Shown here in pieces: positions 55,710-64,000 of a stretch of DNA of 64,000 bases (the stretch's first letter is position 1; each line of letters opens with the position of its first letter). The position numbers were made by a program, and so were the translations under genes. The notes under the pieces are model-generated. The model saw only the letters and a list, made by a program, of their open reading frames with translations, ran no database searches and had not been told where the DNA came from. The DNA is taken from contig VGMT01000001.1 in assembly GCA_016866335.1 (NCBI GenBank), positions 1 to 64,000 of the forward strand, given 5' to 3'. This DNA is from Bacteroidota bacterium. GTDB lineage: Bacteria > Bacteroidota > Bacteroidia > CAIKAF01.

Positions 55710-55894
55710 TGATATGGATAAATGCCATACTCAAATTGAAATGGCAAATATTGGCCTTGTTCCTCTATGTGTTCTCATTCGGCCTTTTAGTCTCCGCTCA
55801 AACAGAAGACAACTTTAATCCCCGAAGCAGTTGGCGCGAGGAAGGCAAGGCGACCCCGGGAGCCACTGCCTGCCCGCTGCCAACAGCCTGTTGA
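55709..55894 (+). pseudogene. Truncated secreted-protein gene fused into repeat copy G
   Basis: Its ATG overlaps the TonB receptor stop as TAATG. The first 37 residues are a signal peptide plus mature start (ALFLYVFSFGLLVSAQTEDN), then at about 55818 the frame enters repeat G and ends at 55892. The tail after NFNP is repeat sequence, not protein-like. The remainder of the original gene is not found before the next gene (56033). So this is probably a partner gene of the receptor broken by deletion or element insertion. Confidence 0.6.
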
Positions 55895-55928
55895 CTGCGG
55901 ACTATAACGGAAAGCCCGTAACCCGCCC
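55818..55928 (-). repeat. Dispersed covarying hairpin repeat, copy G (3'-shortened)
   Basis: Retains the 5' part (GGGCGGGTTACGGGCTTTC, TAGTCCGC), a third stem with GTTGGC/GCCAAC and GCAGT/ACTGC, and an apical GGCAGTGGC / GCCTTGCC. The 3' block TTCAATCCC...GCCCGC is missing and replaced by the coding start of the stub gene. About 111 bp versus 140-146 bp elsewhere. Confidence 0.75.
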
Positions 55929-56032
55929 AAATACAGAAAGAAAAAGGATTGAATAGGGAAAAAGGGGGTTAAATCGAACACCCATTAGTTAACATAATAT
56001 AAATTATCGTATAAAAGAAATCCTCCTAAAAA

Positions 56033-56641
56033 TTAGGGTAATTGCTGAATAACCTGTTGAAGTTGCGACAGGAATGCATCGGGATTCAAATCGTTGGCGC
56101 GAAGCCCGAGCGAGCGATTCCAATGCCCTTTTTGAAATTCAGCAATGCTCTCATTTTTAAATTCAAAAAGCCTGTGCAGAAAAACCTTTACGCTTTGAGC
56201 CACCAATGGAGCGTTTCCGAACATGGTTTTAAAATACGAAGCAGAAAATCCCTGGACGCGTTTTGAATCTAATGCTTCTTTAATGGCAATGAGATTCTCC
56301 TTTGAAATGGGTTTCGGAAAAATTCCTGAAATACCTGCTCTAATAAGGTCTTGTACGTCGTATTCAAAAAATTGGGCTGAAATTCCGATAAAATGACCTG
56401 GGTAATCGGGCTTTGAGTCGAGGAAAGTTCGGAGCCATTTACCGCCTTTTTGGGCATCGAGGTGTTGGTCCAGCAGAATAAAATCGTAGCTGTGCTGATT
56501 TGAATTAAGCACCTTTTCCAATCTTTCGATGGATTCAGACCAATCGCATTTCCAGCCTAATTGTTCAGCTAGAAGTCGAATTAAAATGGCATTTAACTCG
56601 CTGTCTTCAACGACTAGGATTCGGCCTTTCCAGGCATCCAT
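56033..56641 (-). CDS. Response-regulator receiver protein with HPt-like tail
   Basis: 202 aa. Receiver about 5-120 with complete phosphorylation residues: VVEDSELNAI, phospho-acceptor in FILLDQHLD, GISAQ and FPKPIS. The remaining 80 residues are helical (FKTMFGNAPLVAQSVKVFLHRLFEF...) and resemble a histidine-phosphotransfer bundle without the active His. No DNA-binding domain. ATG overlaps the DUF5606 stop as TAATG. Confidence 0.85.
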   Translation of the reverse strand: MDAWKGRILVVEDSELNAILIRLLAEQLGWKCDWSESIERLEKVLNSNQHSYDFILLDQHLDAQKGGKWLRTFLDSKPDYPGHFIGISAQFFEYDVQDLIRAGISGIFPKPISKENLIAIKEALDSKRVQGFSASYFKTMFGNAPLVAQSVKVFLHRLFEFKNESIAEFQKGHWNRSLGLRANDLNPDAFLSQLQQVIQQLP

Positions 56642-57138
56642 TACTTTTTAGGAGCTTTGGCCTTAGCTGTAGTGCTTTTTGCTGGTTTTGAAACCGGGGT
56701 ATTTTGCTCTTCAGCTGGGCTTTCGGTTTGGGCAGTTTCTGTTTTGGTAAAGGTGTCTGCCGAATTAAACCCATTGGAAACCAATTGGTTGTACCATTTG
56801 AATACCTTGCGAATGTCGCCGTCATAGACCCTTTCGGTATCGTAATTGGGCAGCAATTCAGCGAAGATGGACTTTAATTCCTTCATGTCCGCTTTATGGG
56901 AAGGACCTTTCTGACCTTGGAATTTATTTGACAGAGAGGCGAAGACATTACGCAGGGGTTCTTCGCCTTCTTGGGTGTACATGCTGATGTCTTTAAGGGT
57001 ACTTACTTGTTCAGCGGGGCTTACGGCTTCGGGGCGTTTGGTGTCTAATGCTTTTGCAATGAGGCCATTTTTCCCTGTAGCGATAACGCTGAACAATGTT
57101 GGTTTGCCTACTCTGGCAATCAGGCTTTCAAAATCCAT
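56641..57138 (-). CDS. DUF5606 family protein
   Basis: 165 aa. The N-terminus has the family block LIARVGKPTLFSVIATGKNGLIAKALDTKRP and SMYTQEGEEPLRNVF, followed by a helical region (LLPNYDTERVYDGDIRKVFKWYNQL) and a Lys/Pro/Thr-rich low-complexity tail. DUF5606 is a Bacteroidota family of unknown role. It lies between a TPR protein and a response regulator, coupled to the latter. Confidence 0.87.
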   Translation of the reverse strand: MDFESLIARVGKPTLFSVIATGKNGLIAKALDTKRPEAVSPAEQVSTLKDISMYTQEGEEPLRNVFASLSNKFQGQKGPSHKADMKELKSIFAELLPNYDTERVYDGDIRKVFKWYNQLVSNGFNSADTFTKTETAQTESPAEEQNTPVSKPAKSTTAKAKAPKK

Positions 57139-57182
57139 AGTAAAAGGTTATAATAAAGTCGGTTGATTCGTGGAAAGGAGGA

Positions 57183-58619
57183 TTATTTTCCTCCTTCCAT
57201 TTCTGCTTTAATGGCGTTTCGTTTTGCGGTGTCTTCCAGTTTAGTGTACACTTGAAGAAGGGTTTTTTGGAAAGTTTCCATTCGGTTGGGATCGGCATCG
57301 GGTTTAGCCTTTTCTTTGGCATAGCCGGTTTCAAGAATTCCTGCACTGTTGGCAAAAAAGACCTTGGCTTCGTTTTTAAGCGCCTCGTATTCCTTTACTT
57401 TAGAGAGGTCGAGTTCATTGGCTTTTTTGATTAAGGCGTTGGCCTTCATGATTTCAGCGTTGGCCAATTGAAGGTAAGCCGCTGTATAATTCGGGTCCAA
57501 TTCGATGGTTTTTTCATAACCAATTTTAGCAGAAGCTCGGCGTTCAGCGATTTGTGCGGCGAAAGCTTTGGGGTCTTTTTTTTCTAGATTTTCGGCGATT
57601 TGGTCGTTGATAACGCCTTTGTTGAAATTCAAAACGAGCAGAATTGCAGGGTCTGCGGTAAAAGCCGCAATGGCTTGTTCAATAGCGCCTAGGGCTTTTT
57701 CATCGTTTCCTGAATTGAGGTAAAAGTTGACTTCTTCGAGAATAAACTCTGTTTTCAGATTGGGAAAATCGACTTTTCCCTTTTCGATAAGGGCGCCAGC
57801 CTTTTCGATATTTCCGCTTTCCATGGCTAGTTTTACCTCAATTAGTGCAAGGTCGGCCAAACTTCCGAAGCGTTTTTTGGCTGCGTCAATGGCGGTTTGG
57901 GCTTGAGGCATTTTTTGGGCGAAGATGTTGAGTTTAACCAAAGCTATGGCAAAGGCAGTATCATCGGGGGATAGGTCAACAGCACTTTGAGCGAACACCA
58001 AGGCTTCGTCAATTTTTTGACCTTCGGTAGCTGCAACAGACTGATAATAGCTAAAGTAGGCCATTTGGCGTTTCAAGCTATTGTTTTCAGGGTCTTGCTG
58101 AGCGAGGAGTTGCATGGCTACTTTAGCGGCTCCAAATTCCTGAATGGCTTCGTTGTATTTTTTTGCCTTTAGGTTCTTTTGAGCGGATTCGGCAAATCGG
58201 GCTCCAATGCTTAGCATTCTGTTTAAAATTTCGTCGGGTTCTTCAACTTTGGGTTTGCCGTTCGATTTAAATTCAACAACCAGAGCTCTTCCGTAGGAAT
58301 ACATTGCAGTGTCGAGGGCTCCTTTTCGGGCTAAGACCAACCGAGGACTTGGGTCGGTTCCAAGCAACCAGTACACATCTCCCCTACGCTTCCATGTTTT
58401 GGATTTTGCGATGGTAGATTCGTGAAGTGCTGCGGCATCCATTTCCTTTTTTGCCTCCATCAGGGCATCGATAGCGACTTGCTCGTTTACCTCGCGTTCG
58501 CGTTTAAAGGTGTTTAGGTGTTCCCAGGCGGTGAGGACAGCCGCATCTTGGCCTAAGCTAACAAGGCTGCTCGCAAACAGTCCTAAGGTGAAAAAATGGC
58601 GAAGGGTTTTCATACGCAT
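57183..58619 (-). CDS. Secreted/periplasmic TPR-repeat protein
   Basis: 478 aa with a signal peptide ending VSLGQ. Several tetratricopeptide-type helix pairs (KYNEAIQEFGAAKVAMQLLAQQDPENNSL, KIDEALVFAQSAVDLSPDDTAFAIALVKLN, KIGYEKTIELDPNYTAAYLQLANAEIMKAN) run through the chain. A scaffold role is likely; partners are unknown. It is 32 bp downstream of gyrA. Confidence 0.87.
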   Translation of the reverse strand: MRMKTLRHFFTLGLFASSLVSLGQDAAVLTAWEHLNTFKREREVNEQVAIDALMEAKKEMDAAALHESTIAKSKTWKRRGDVYWLLGTDPSPRLVLARKGALDTAMYSYGRALVVEFKSNGKPKVEEPDEILNRMLSIGARFAESAQKNLKAKKYNEAIQEFGAAKVAMQLLAQQDPENNSLKRQMAYFSYYQSVAATEGQKIDEALVFAQSAVDLSPDDTAFAIALVKLNIFAQKMPQAQTAIDAAKKRFGSLADLALIEVKLAMESGNIEKAGALIEKGKVDFPNLKTEFILEEVNFYLNSGNDEKALGAIEQAIAAFTADPAILLVLNFNKGVINDQIAENLEKKDPKAFAAQIAERRASAKIGYEKTIELDPNYTAAYLQLANAEIMKANALIKKANELDLSKVKEYEALKNEAKVFFANSAGILETGYAKEKAKPDADPNRMETFQKTLLQVYTKLEDTAKRNAIKAEMEGGK

Positions 58620-58651
58620 TGTTTAGTTGATAATAAACAAGAATAATGCCG

Positions 58652-61252
58652 TTAATCTTCAACGGGGTTATCGGTGCCGCCATCCGAAGGAGATTGATCG
58701 GTGGGATTTTCGTTGTTTAAGAGGCTATCCGGTTGAATATCGTCTTCGTTGGCATTGATTAATTCAGATTCATCAACGGCTTCTTTTTTAACCCTTGCAA
58801 CGGCGGCGATTTGATCGCCGTTTTTCAGGTTGATAAGTCGTACACCTTGGGTAGCCCTACCCATGACACGCATTTCATCGACAGCCATTCGGATTAATGT
58901 CCCTTTTAAGGTGATAATCATGAGGTGGTCGCCATCAACTACTGCTTTTAGGGCAATTAGGCTACCGGTTTTTTCGGTAACGTTGATGGTTCTGACCCCT
59001 TTTCCTCCGCGGTTTGTAATGCGGTATTCATCGAGGTTTGAACGCTTTCCGAACCCATTTTCGCTAACCACGAGGACCTCAGCGGGATCTTTGGGGTCCA
59101 TGGTAATTAAACCGATGACCTCATCGGTTTTTTCATCGGCGAGTCGAACTCCGCGTACCCCAGTAGCGGTTCTTCCCATGGGGCGCACTTTTTCTTCGGG
59201 GAACCGAATGGCGCGGCCGCTTTTCAGGGCCATCATTAATTCATGGCTGCCATCGGTCAGTTTGGCTTCAAGCAGTTCGTCGTCTTCGCGAACGGAGATG
59301 GCATTGATTCCACTGGCGCGTGGGCGGCTATAGGCTTCGAGTGTGGTTTTTTTGATGATGCCTTTTTTGGTGCACATCACAATGAAATTGCTTTCGGTGT
59401 ACTCTTTGTTGTCGAGGCCTTTTACGGCGATGTATGCCTTAACTCGATCGCCGGGTTCAATTTGAATTAAGTTTTGGATGGGTCGGCCTTTTGTGGCTTT
59501 TCCTCCTTCGGGGATTTCAAAAACCCTGAGCCAGAAGCATCTGCCTCGTTCGGTAAAGAACAGCATGTATGCGTGGGTATCGGCAATGAAGAGGTGTTCA
59601 AGGAAATCCTCATCGCGGGTAGCGGAACCTCGGGAGCCTACCCCCCCCCTACTCTGCTGTCGGTATTCTTGAAGTTGGGTTCGTTTAATGTAACCAAGGT
59701 GAGAAATGGTAACCACCACGGGTTCATCTGCGATAATGTCTTCGATTCTGAAATCTTCGGCAGAGAAAACAATTTCGGTGCGGCGTTCGTCTCCGTATTT
59801 TTCGCGAATTTCGGAGAGTTCGTCCTTAATGATTTGCATTCTTAGGGGTTCTTCGGCCAAAATGCGGTTCAGGTAGGCAATTTGCTCCATGATTTCGTTG
59901 TATTCGGCGCGGATTTTATCGCGTTCCATGCCTGTTAAACGTTGCAAGCGGAGTTCAAGGATGGCTTTGGCCTGAATTTCAGAAAGATTAAAATTGGTCA
60001 TGAGGCCCTCTTTCGCCTCATCGACGGTGGGGCTTTTTCGAATTAGGGCAATGACTTCGTCCAGGTGATCTAAGGCGATAAGGTAACCTTGTAAGATATG
60101 GGCGCGTTTTTCCGCCTGATCGAGTTCATACCGAGCGCGTCGAGTAACGACTTCGTGTCGGTGGCCAACGAATTCGCGGATCATATCCTTTAGGTTCAAC
60201 AGCATTGGTCGTCCTTTAACCAGGGCGATGTTGTTGACACTGAAGGAAGTTTGAAGTGAGGTGTATTTGTAAAGTTGGTTAAGAACAACGTTGGTTACGG
60301 CATCGCGTTTAAGTTCAAAAACAAGGCGCATACCATTTCTATCGGATTCGAGGCGGATATCAGAAATGCCCTCGATTTTCTTTTCATTTACCAGTTCGGC
60401 TGCCTTGATTTGAATTTCGGCAGGGTTAACTTGGTAAGGGACTTCGGTAACAATGATTTGTTCTTTACCGTTATCAAGGGTTTCAATGCCTGTTTTAGCG
60501 CGAATAACGATTCGGCCTCTGCCGGTTTCAAAGGCATCTTTAACTCCTTCGTATCCGTAAATAATACCACCAGTTGGGAAGTCTGGCGCTTTTACGTATT
60601 GCATAAGCCCTGCAACATCGATATCGGTATTATCGATATAGGCCATAATACCATCAATGACTTCGGTCAGGTTGTGGGGGGCCATGTTGGTGGCCATACC
60701 TACGGCGATGCCGGCTGCACCATTGACCAGCAAATTAGGAATGCGAGCAGGTAAAACTGTTGGTTCTTGAAGGGAGTCGTCGAAATTGAGTCTAAAATCA
60801 ATGGTATCTTTATCGATATCGGACAGCATTTCTTCGGCTGTCTTTTTCAATCGGGCTTCGGTGTACCTCATGGCGGCCGGGCTGTCGCCTTCCATAGAAC
60901 CAAAGTTACCTTGCCCATCCACAAGAGGATATCGAAGAGACCAATCTTGGGCCATACGGACCATGGCGTCGTAAACCGAGCTATCGCCGTGTGGGTGGTA
61001 TTTACCAAGAACCTCACCCACGATACGGGCGGATTTTTTATAAGGACGGTTTGAGAGTACACCAAGGTCTAGCATACCATACAAAACCCTTCTATGAACG
61101 GGTTTTAATCCATCTCGCACATCGGGAAGAGCTCTAGAAACAATAACAGACATCGAATAATCGATGTATGCTGACTTCATTTCCTCTTCAATGTTAATAG
61201 GAATAATGCGGCTTCCGCCTGCCGCGGGATCATTCAGATTTTCGTCTGCCAT
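58652..61252 (-). CDS. gyrA: DNA gyrase subunit A
   Basis: 866 aa. Breakage-reunion domain with [41 protein letters not shown] and the catalytic Tyr in [10 protein letters not shown]. Quinolone-site residues equivalent to Ser83 and Asp87 are unchanged. The C-terminal beta-pinwheel carries the GyrA box as NRGGKG, marking it as gyrase rather than topoisomerase IV. It ends in an acidic tail. Divergent from clpC. Confidence 0.95.
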   Translation of the reverse strand: MADENLNDPAAGGSRIIPINIEEEMKSAYIDYSMSVIVSRALPDVRDGLKPVHRRVLYGMLDLGVLSNRPYKKSARIVGEVLGKYHPHGDSSVYDAMVRMAQDWSLRYPLVDGQGNFGSMEGDSPAAMRYTEARLKKTAEEMLSDIDKDTIDFRLNFDDSLQEPTVLPARIPNLLVNGAAGIAVGMATNMAPHNLTEVIDGIMAYIDNTDIDVAGLMQYVKAPDFPTGGIIYGYEGVKDAFETGRGRIVIRAKTGIETLDNGKEQIIVTEVPYQVNPAEIQIKAAELVNEKKIEGISDIRLESDRNGMRLVFELKRDAVTNVVLNQLYKYTSLQTSFSVNNIALVKGRPMLLNLKDMIREFVGHRHEVVTRRARYELDQAEKRAHILQGYLIALDHLDEVIALIRKSPTVDEAKEGLMTNFNLSEIQAKAILELRLQRLTGMERDKIRAEYNEIMEQIAYLNRILAEEPLRMQIIKDELSEIREKYGDERRTEIVFSAEDFRIEDIIADEPVVVTISHLGYIKRTQLQEYRQQSRGGVGSRGSATRDEDFLEHLFIADTHAYMLFFTERGRCFWLRVFEIPEGGKATKGRPIQNLIQIEPGDRVKAYIAVKGLDNKEYTESNFIVMCTKKGIIKKTTLEAYSRPRASGINAISVREDDELLEAKLTDGSHELMMALKSGRAIRFPEEKVRPMGRTATGVRGVRLADEKTDEVIGLITMDPKDPAEVLVVSENGFGKRSNLDEYRITNRGGKGVRTINVTEKTGSLIALKAVVDGDHLMIITLKGTLIRMAVDEMRVMGRATQGVRLINLKNGDQIAAVARVKKEAVDESELINANEDDIQPDSLLNNENPTDQSPSDGGTDNPVED

Positions 61253-61467
61253 TTTTTCAGTCGATTAGTTGGGCACAAATTTTGATTAATCAGTTAGCGA
61301 AAATACGCATAACCTTCTTTAAATCGTCGTAATTTGAACGAAAGATATGGACACAATGTTAACAACCTATAATTGGTCTGACGGATTATATAGGAAAATA
61401 GAAAAGCCGTACCTTGCATTCAAGTTTAATGCCCCCAATTTTAAGTAAACCGAATATTTAGATCGCT
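61253..61467. other. Divergent gyrA-clpC promoter region
   Basis: 215 bp between two start codons. It contains AT-rich stretches including CCTATAATTGG on the plus strand, but no TTG / TAnnTTTG pair with correct spacing was found on either strand, and the dnaK-type TGTCAG motif is absent. No repeat copy is present. Confidence 0.5.
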
Positions 61468-63972
61468 ATGGAAGCTCGATTTTCTCCCAGAGTTAAGGAT
61501 GTAATAACCTTCAGCCGAGAAGAAGCCCTGCGTTTGGGGCATGATTATATAGGAACGGAGCATTTGCTTTTGGGAATGATACGAGAGGGAGAAGGAATGG
61601 GCATTAAGATATTGAAATCGTTGGGGGTTCAAATGGAAGATTTGCGGAAAGAGGTTGAAACCTCAATTCGGCCTCATTCCAAGAATACGGTAAATATTGG
61701 CAACATTCCCTTGGTTAAGCAGGCCGAGAAAGCGCTGAAGGTAACCTATTTAGAGGCTAAGTTGTTTAATTCGGCCATTATTGGAACAGAGCATCTTTTG
61801 TTGGCCATTCTTAAGGATGAAGACAGCATTGTCACCCGTTTATTAAAAAGATACCAGGTAACGTATTCTACCGTAAAAGACGAGATTGATTTTATGTCGA
61901 ACGAAAAACCAAGAGCTGAAGCCCCTAGAAACGAACCAGAGGAAGAACCGGATGATATGGGAGGGGGATTTAAAAAAAGTTTAGATCCCAAGAGCAAAAC
62001 TCCTGTGTTGGACAATTTTGGCAGAGATTTGTCGAATTTGGCCGAAATGGGTAAACTGGATCCCATAATTGGTCGGGATAAAGAAATAGAACGGGTTTCT
62101 CAAATTTTATCAAGGAGAAAGAAGAACAATCCTATTTTGATTGGAGAACCTGGTGTGGGAAAATCTGCGATTGCTGAAGGGTTGGCCCTTCGAATTTCGC
62201 AAAAAAAGGTGGCTCGGAATTTATTTTCAAAGCGTGTTGTGTCCTTGGATTTGGGTTCTTTGGTGGCAGGCACAAAATACCGTGGGCAGTTTGAAGAGCG
62301 CATGAAGGCCTTGATGACCGAATTGGAGAAATCCCCTGATGTAATTTTGTTTATTGATGAGATACATACCATTATAGGAGCTGGAGGTGCTAGTGGTTCC
62401 TTGGATGCCTCGAACATGTTTAAACCCGCTTTAGCAAGGGGAGAAATTCAATGCATTGGAGCTACAACATTGGATGAATACCGTCAATTTATTGAAAAGG
62501 ATGGTGCGCTTGACAGAAGGTTTCAGAAGGTTATGGTTGAGCCCACCACCGAGGAAGAGACCTTACAGATATTAAACAACATTAAGGATAGGTACGAAGA
62601 TCACCACAATGTTACTTACACCGAAGATGCGCTAAAAGCCTGTGTTAGCTTAACCAGCAGGTACATAACCGACCGGTTTTTACCTGACAAAGCGATTGAT
62701 GCTTTGGATGAAGCTGGTGCCAGGGTACATATTACCAACATAAAGGTGCCCAAAGAAATTGAAGAAATTGAGAAAGAAATTGAAGTGGTAAAGGTTGAAA
62801 AAACACGGGTGGTAAAGAGTCAGCGCTATGAAAAGGCAGCTGAGCTAAGGGACAAAGAACGGCAGTTGGCAGAAAAGTTAGAAAATGCCAAAGCCAAATG
62901 GGATGAAGAAACACGTCAGCACCGTGAATTGGTTGGAGAAGATGAAGTTGCGCAAGTGGTTTCCATGATGACTGGAATTCCGGTTCAACGCGTAGCGCAG
63001 AGCGAGAGCAATGTTTTATCGAAAATGTACGACATGGTAAAGGGCCGTGTGATTGGACAAGATGATGCAGTAAAAAAGGTAGTACGTGCGATACAGCGAA
63101 ACAGAGCGGGGTTAAAAGATCCAAACAAACCCATAGGTAGTTTTATATTTTTAGGACCTACGGGGGTAGGTAAAACCCAGTTGGCGAAGGTGCTTTCCAA
63201 AACTCTTTTTAACAGTGAGGATTCCTTGATTCGCATTGACATGTCAGAATACATGGAGAAATTTGCTGTTTCTCGATTAATTGGAGCGCCTCCGGGCTAT
63301 GTGGGTTACGAAGAAGGGGGGCAATTGACAGAGAAGGTGCGTCGTAAACCATATTCCGTTGTCTTGCTTGATGAAATAGAAAAGGCTCACCCAGATGTTT
63401 TCAACTTATTGTTACAGGCCTTGGACGATGGGATTTTAACGGATTCATTGGGCAGAAAAATTGACTTCAAGAATACCATTATCATTATGACCTCAAATAT
63501 TGGGTCAAGAGATTTGAAAGAATTTGGTCAAGGTGTTGGATTCAAAACGGCTGCCCGCGAAAAGCAATCGGACGAGTATTCCAGTTCGGTCATTCAAAAC
63601 GCCCTTAAAAAAGCCTTTGCTCCCGAGTTTTTAAATCGGATTGACGATGTTATTGTTTTCAGTTCTCTGAACCAAGAAGACATCCATAAAATCATAGAGT
63701 TGGAGCTTTCGGCGCTAATTCAACGTATTGAAAGCAATGGATACAAAATTAACATCAGTCCAGAAGCCAAAGATTTCATTGCACAAAAGGGATTTGACCC
63801 ACAGTATGGGGCAAGGCCATTGAAAAGGGCTATTCAAAAATACATTGAAGATGGTTTAGCTGAAGAGATTATCAGCGGACGCGTTGTTGAGGGAGATCAG
63901 ATTTCAATTGACCTGGAAGATGGGGCTGTTAAAATCAATAAAATGAAGGTTCGCAAAAAGAAGAATTCATAA
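61468..63972 (+). CDS. clpC: ATP-dependent Clp protease ATP-binding subunit ClpC
   Basis: 834 aa. Two Clp_N repeats (about 5-145; FTPRVK-like start FSPRVKDVITFSREEA), AAA-1 with Walker A GEPGVGKSAI and DEIHTIIGAGG, a UVR/M-domain segment (RYEKAAELRDKERQLAEKLE) that defines ClpC over ClpA/ClpB, and AAA-2 with GPTGVGKTQL and LLDEIEKAHPDVFN. The ClpP-binding loop lies after this second AAA core. A hexameric unfoldase feeding ClpP. Ends 28 bp before the window edge. Confidence 0.96.
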   Translation: MEARFSPRVKDVITFSREEALRLGHDYIGTEHLLLGMIREGEGMGIKILKSLGVQMEDLRKEVETSIRPHSKNTVNIGNIPLVKQAEKALKVTYLEAKLFNSAIIGTEHLLLAILKDEDSIVTRLLKRYQVTYSTVKDEIDFMSNEKPRAEAPRNEPEEEPDDMGGGFKKSLDPKSKTPVLDNFGRDLSNLAEMGKLDPIIGRDKEIERVSQILSRRKKNNPILIGEPGVGKSAIAEGLALRISQKKVARNLFSKRVVSLDLGSLVAGTKYRGQFEERMKALMTELEKSPDVILFIDEIHTIIGAGGASGSLDASNMFKPALARGEIQCIGATTLDEYRQFIEKDGALDRRFQKVMVEPTTEEETLQILNNIKDRYEDHHNVTYTEDALKACVSLTSRYITDRFLPDKAIDALDEAGARVHITNIKVPKEIEEIEKEIEVVKVEKTRVVKSQRYEKAAELRDKERQLAEKLENAKAKWDEETRQHRELVGEDEVAQVVSMMTGIPVQRVAQSESNVLSKMYDMVKGRVIGQDDAVKKVVRAIQRNRAGLKDPNKPIGSFIFLGPTGVGKTQLAKVLSKTLFNSEDSLIRIDMSEYMEKFAVSRLIGAPPGYVGYEEGGQLTEKVRRKPYSVVLLDEIEKAHPDVFNLLLQALDDGILTDSLGRKIDFKNTIIIMTSNIGSRDLKEFGQGVGFKTAAREKQSDEYSSSVIQNALKKAFAPEFLNRIDDVIVFSSLNQEDIHKIIELELSALIQRIESNGYKINISPEAKDFIAQKGFDPQYGARPLKRAIQKYIEDGLAEEIISGRVVEGDQISIDLEDGAVKINKMKVRKKKNS

Positions 63973-64000
63973 TCAAAGTGGATTTGTATCTTTGACGTAA

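Overview
The window is a chromosomal segment of a Bacteroidota bacterium. The evidence is a TonB-dependent receptor with an N-terminal carboxypeptidase-like domain at each end, a T9SS-type C-terminal sorting segment, families largely restricted to the phylum (GSCFA, DUF4286, DUF4199, DUF4476, DUF5606), and promoters of the Bacteroidota type (TTG, about 20 nt, TAnnTTTG). I cannot place it to genus. No phage, insertion sequence, CRISPR array or rRNA was found; one tRNA (Asp) is present. Most genes are ordinary housekeeping genes with tight spacing.

Layout. 1-11.4 kb, mostly minus strand: a truncated TonB receptor, an MBL-fold protein, a DUF1295 membrane protein overlapping dnaX, a sodium:solute symporter preceded by an unlisted 37-aa membrane peptide, a gamma-carbonic anhydrase-like protein, rsmG, an ECF sigma factor and a GT2 glycosyltransferase. 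11.4-17 kb, plus strand: a compact operon tgt - lptF/G - accA - flavin reductase - DUF4286 - DinB - LuxR-type regulator whose receiver lacks the phospho-acceptor Asp. 17-17.9 kb: a long non-coding leader before dnaK. 17.9-29.2 kb, plus strand: dnaK, rnhA, GSCFA, GT39, leuS, ABC exporter and a secreted glycine-rich protein. 29.5-42.8 kb, minus strand: a surface-polysaccharide block (asnB, GT4, Wza-like, Wzc-like, rfbC, WecA-like) flanked by lpd and by uvrA plus a LOG-family gene. 43-56 kb, mixed: DUF4199, PaaY-like, DUF4476, EXPERA, tRNA-Asp, secreted proteins, M15 peptidase, yidC and a second TonB receptor. 56-64 kb: response regulator, DUF5606, TPR protein, gyrA and clpC.

Most notable observation. 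Seven copies of a GC-rich element of 140-146 bp (one shortened to about 111 bp) lie between genes at about 3.1, 6.4, 17.0, 29.3, 43.0, 46.3 and 55.8 kb, in both orientations. Each can fold into one long hairpin: an outer stem (GGGCGGG/CCCGCCC), a conserved asymmetric internal loop (CGGGCTTTC opposite TTCAAT), a second stem (GGTAGTCCGC/GCGGGCTACC), a third stem whose sequence differs in every copy while both arms stay complementary, and a conserved apical part. Paired changes between copies in three separate stems show that the fold is maintained, which points to a structured RNA or a hairpin-dependent mobile (REP/MITE-like) element. One copy sits inside what looks like a broken secreted-protein gene downstream of the second TonB receptor. 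I do not recognise the family.

Other points of interest: a perfect 20-bp palindrome before the first TonB receptor; promoters placed so close to ATG that rnhA and leuS mRNAs should be leaderless; a 14-bp motif repeated upstream of dnaK; a (Gly-Tyr)16 tail on the Wzc-type kinase; and loss of expected zinc ligands in Tgt and in one UvrA site.
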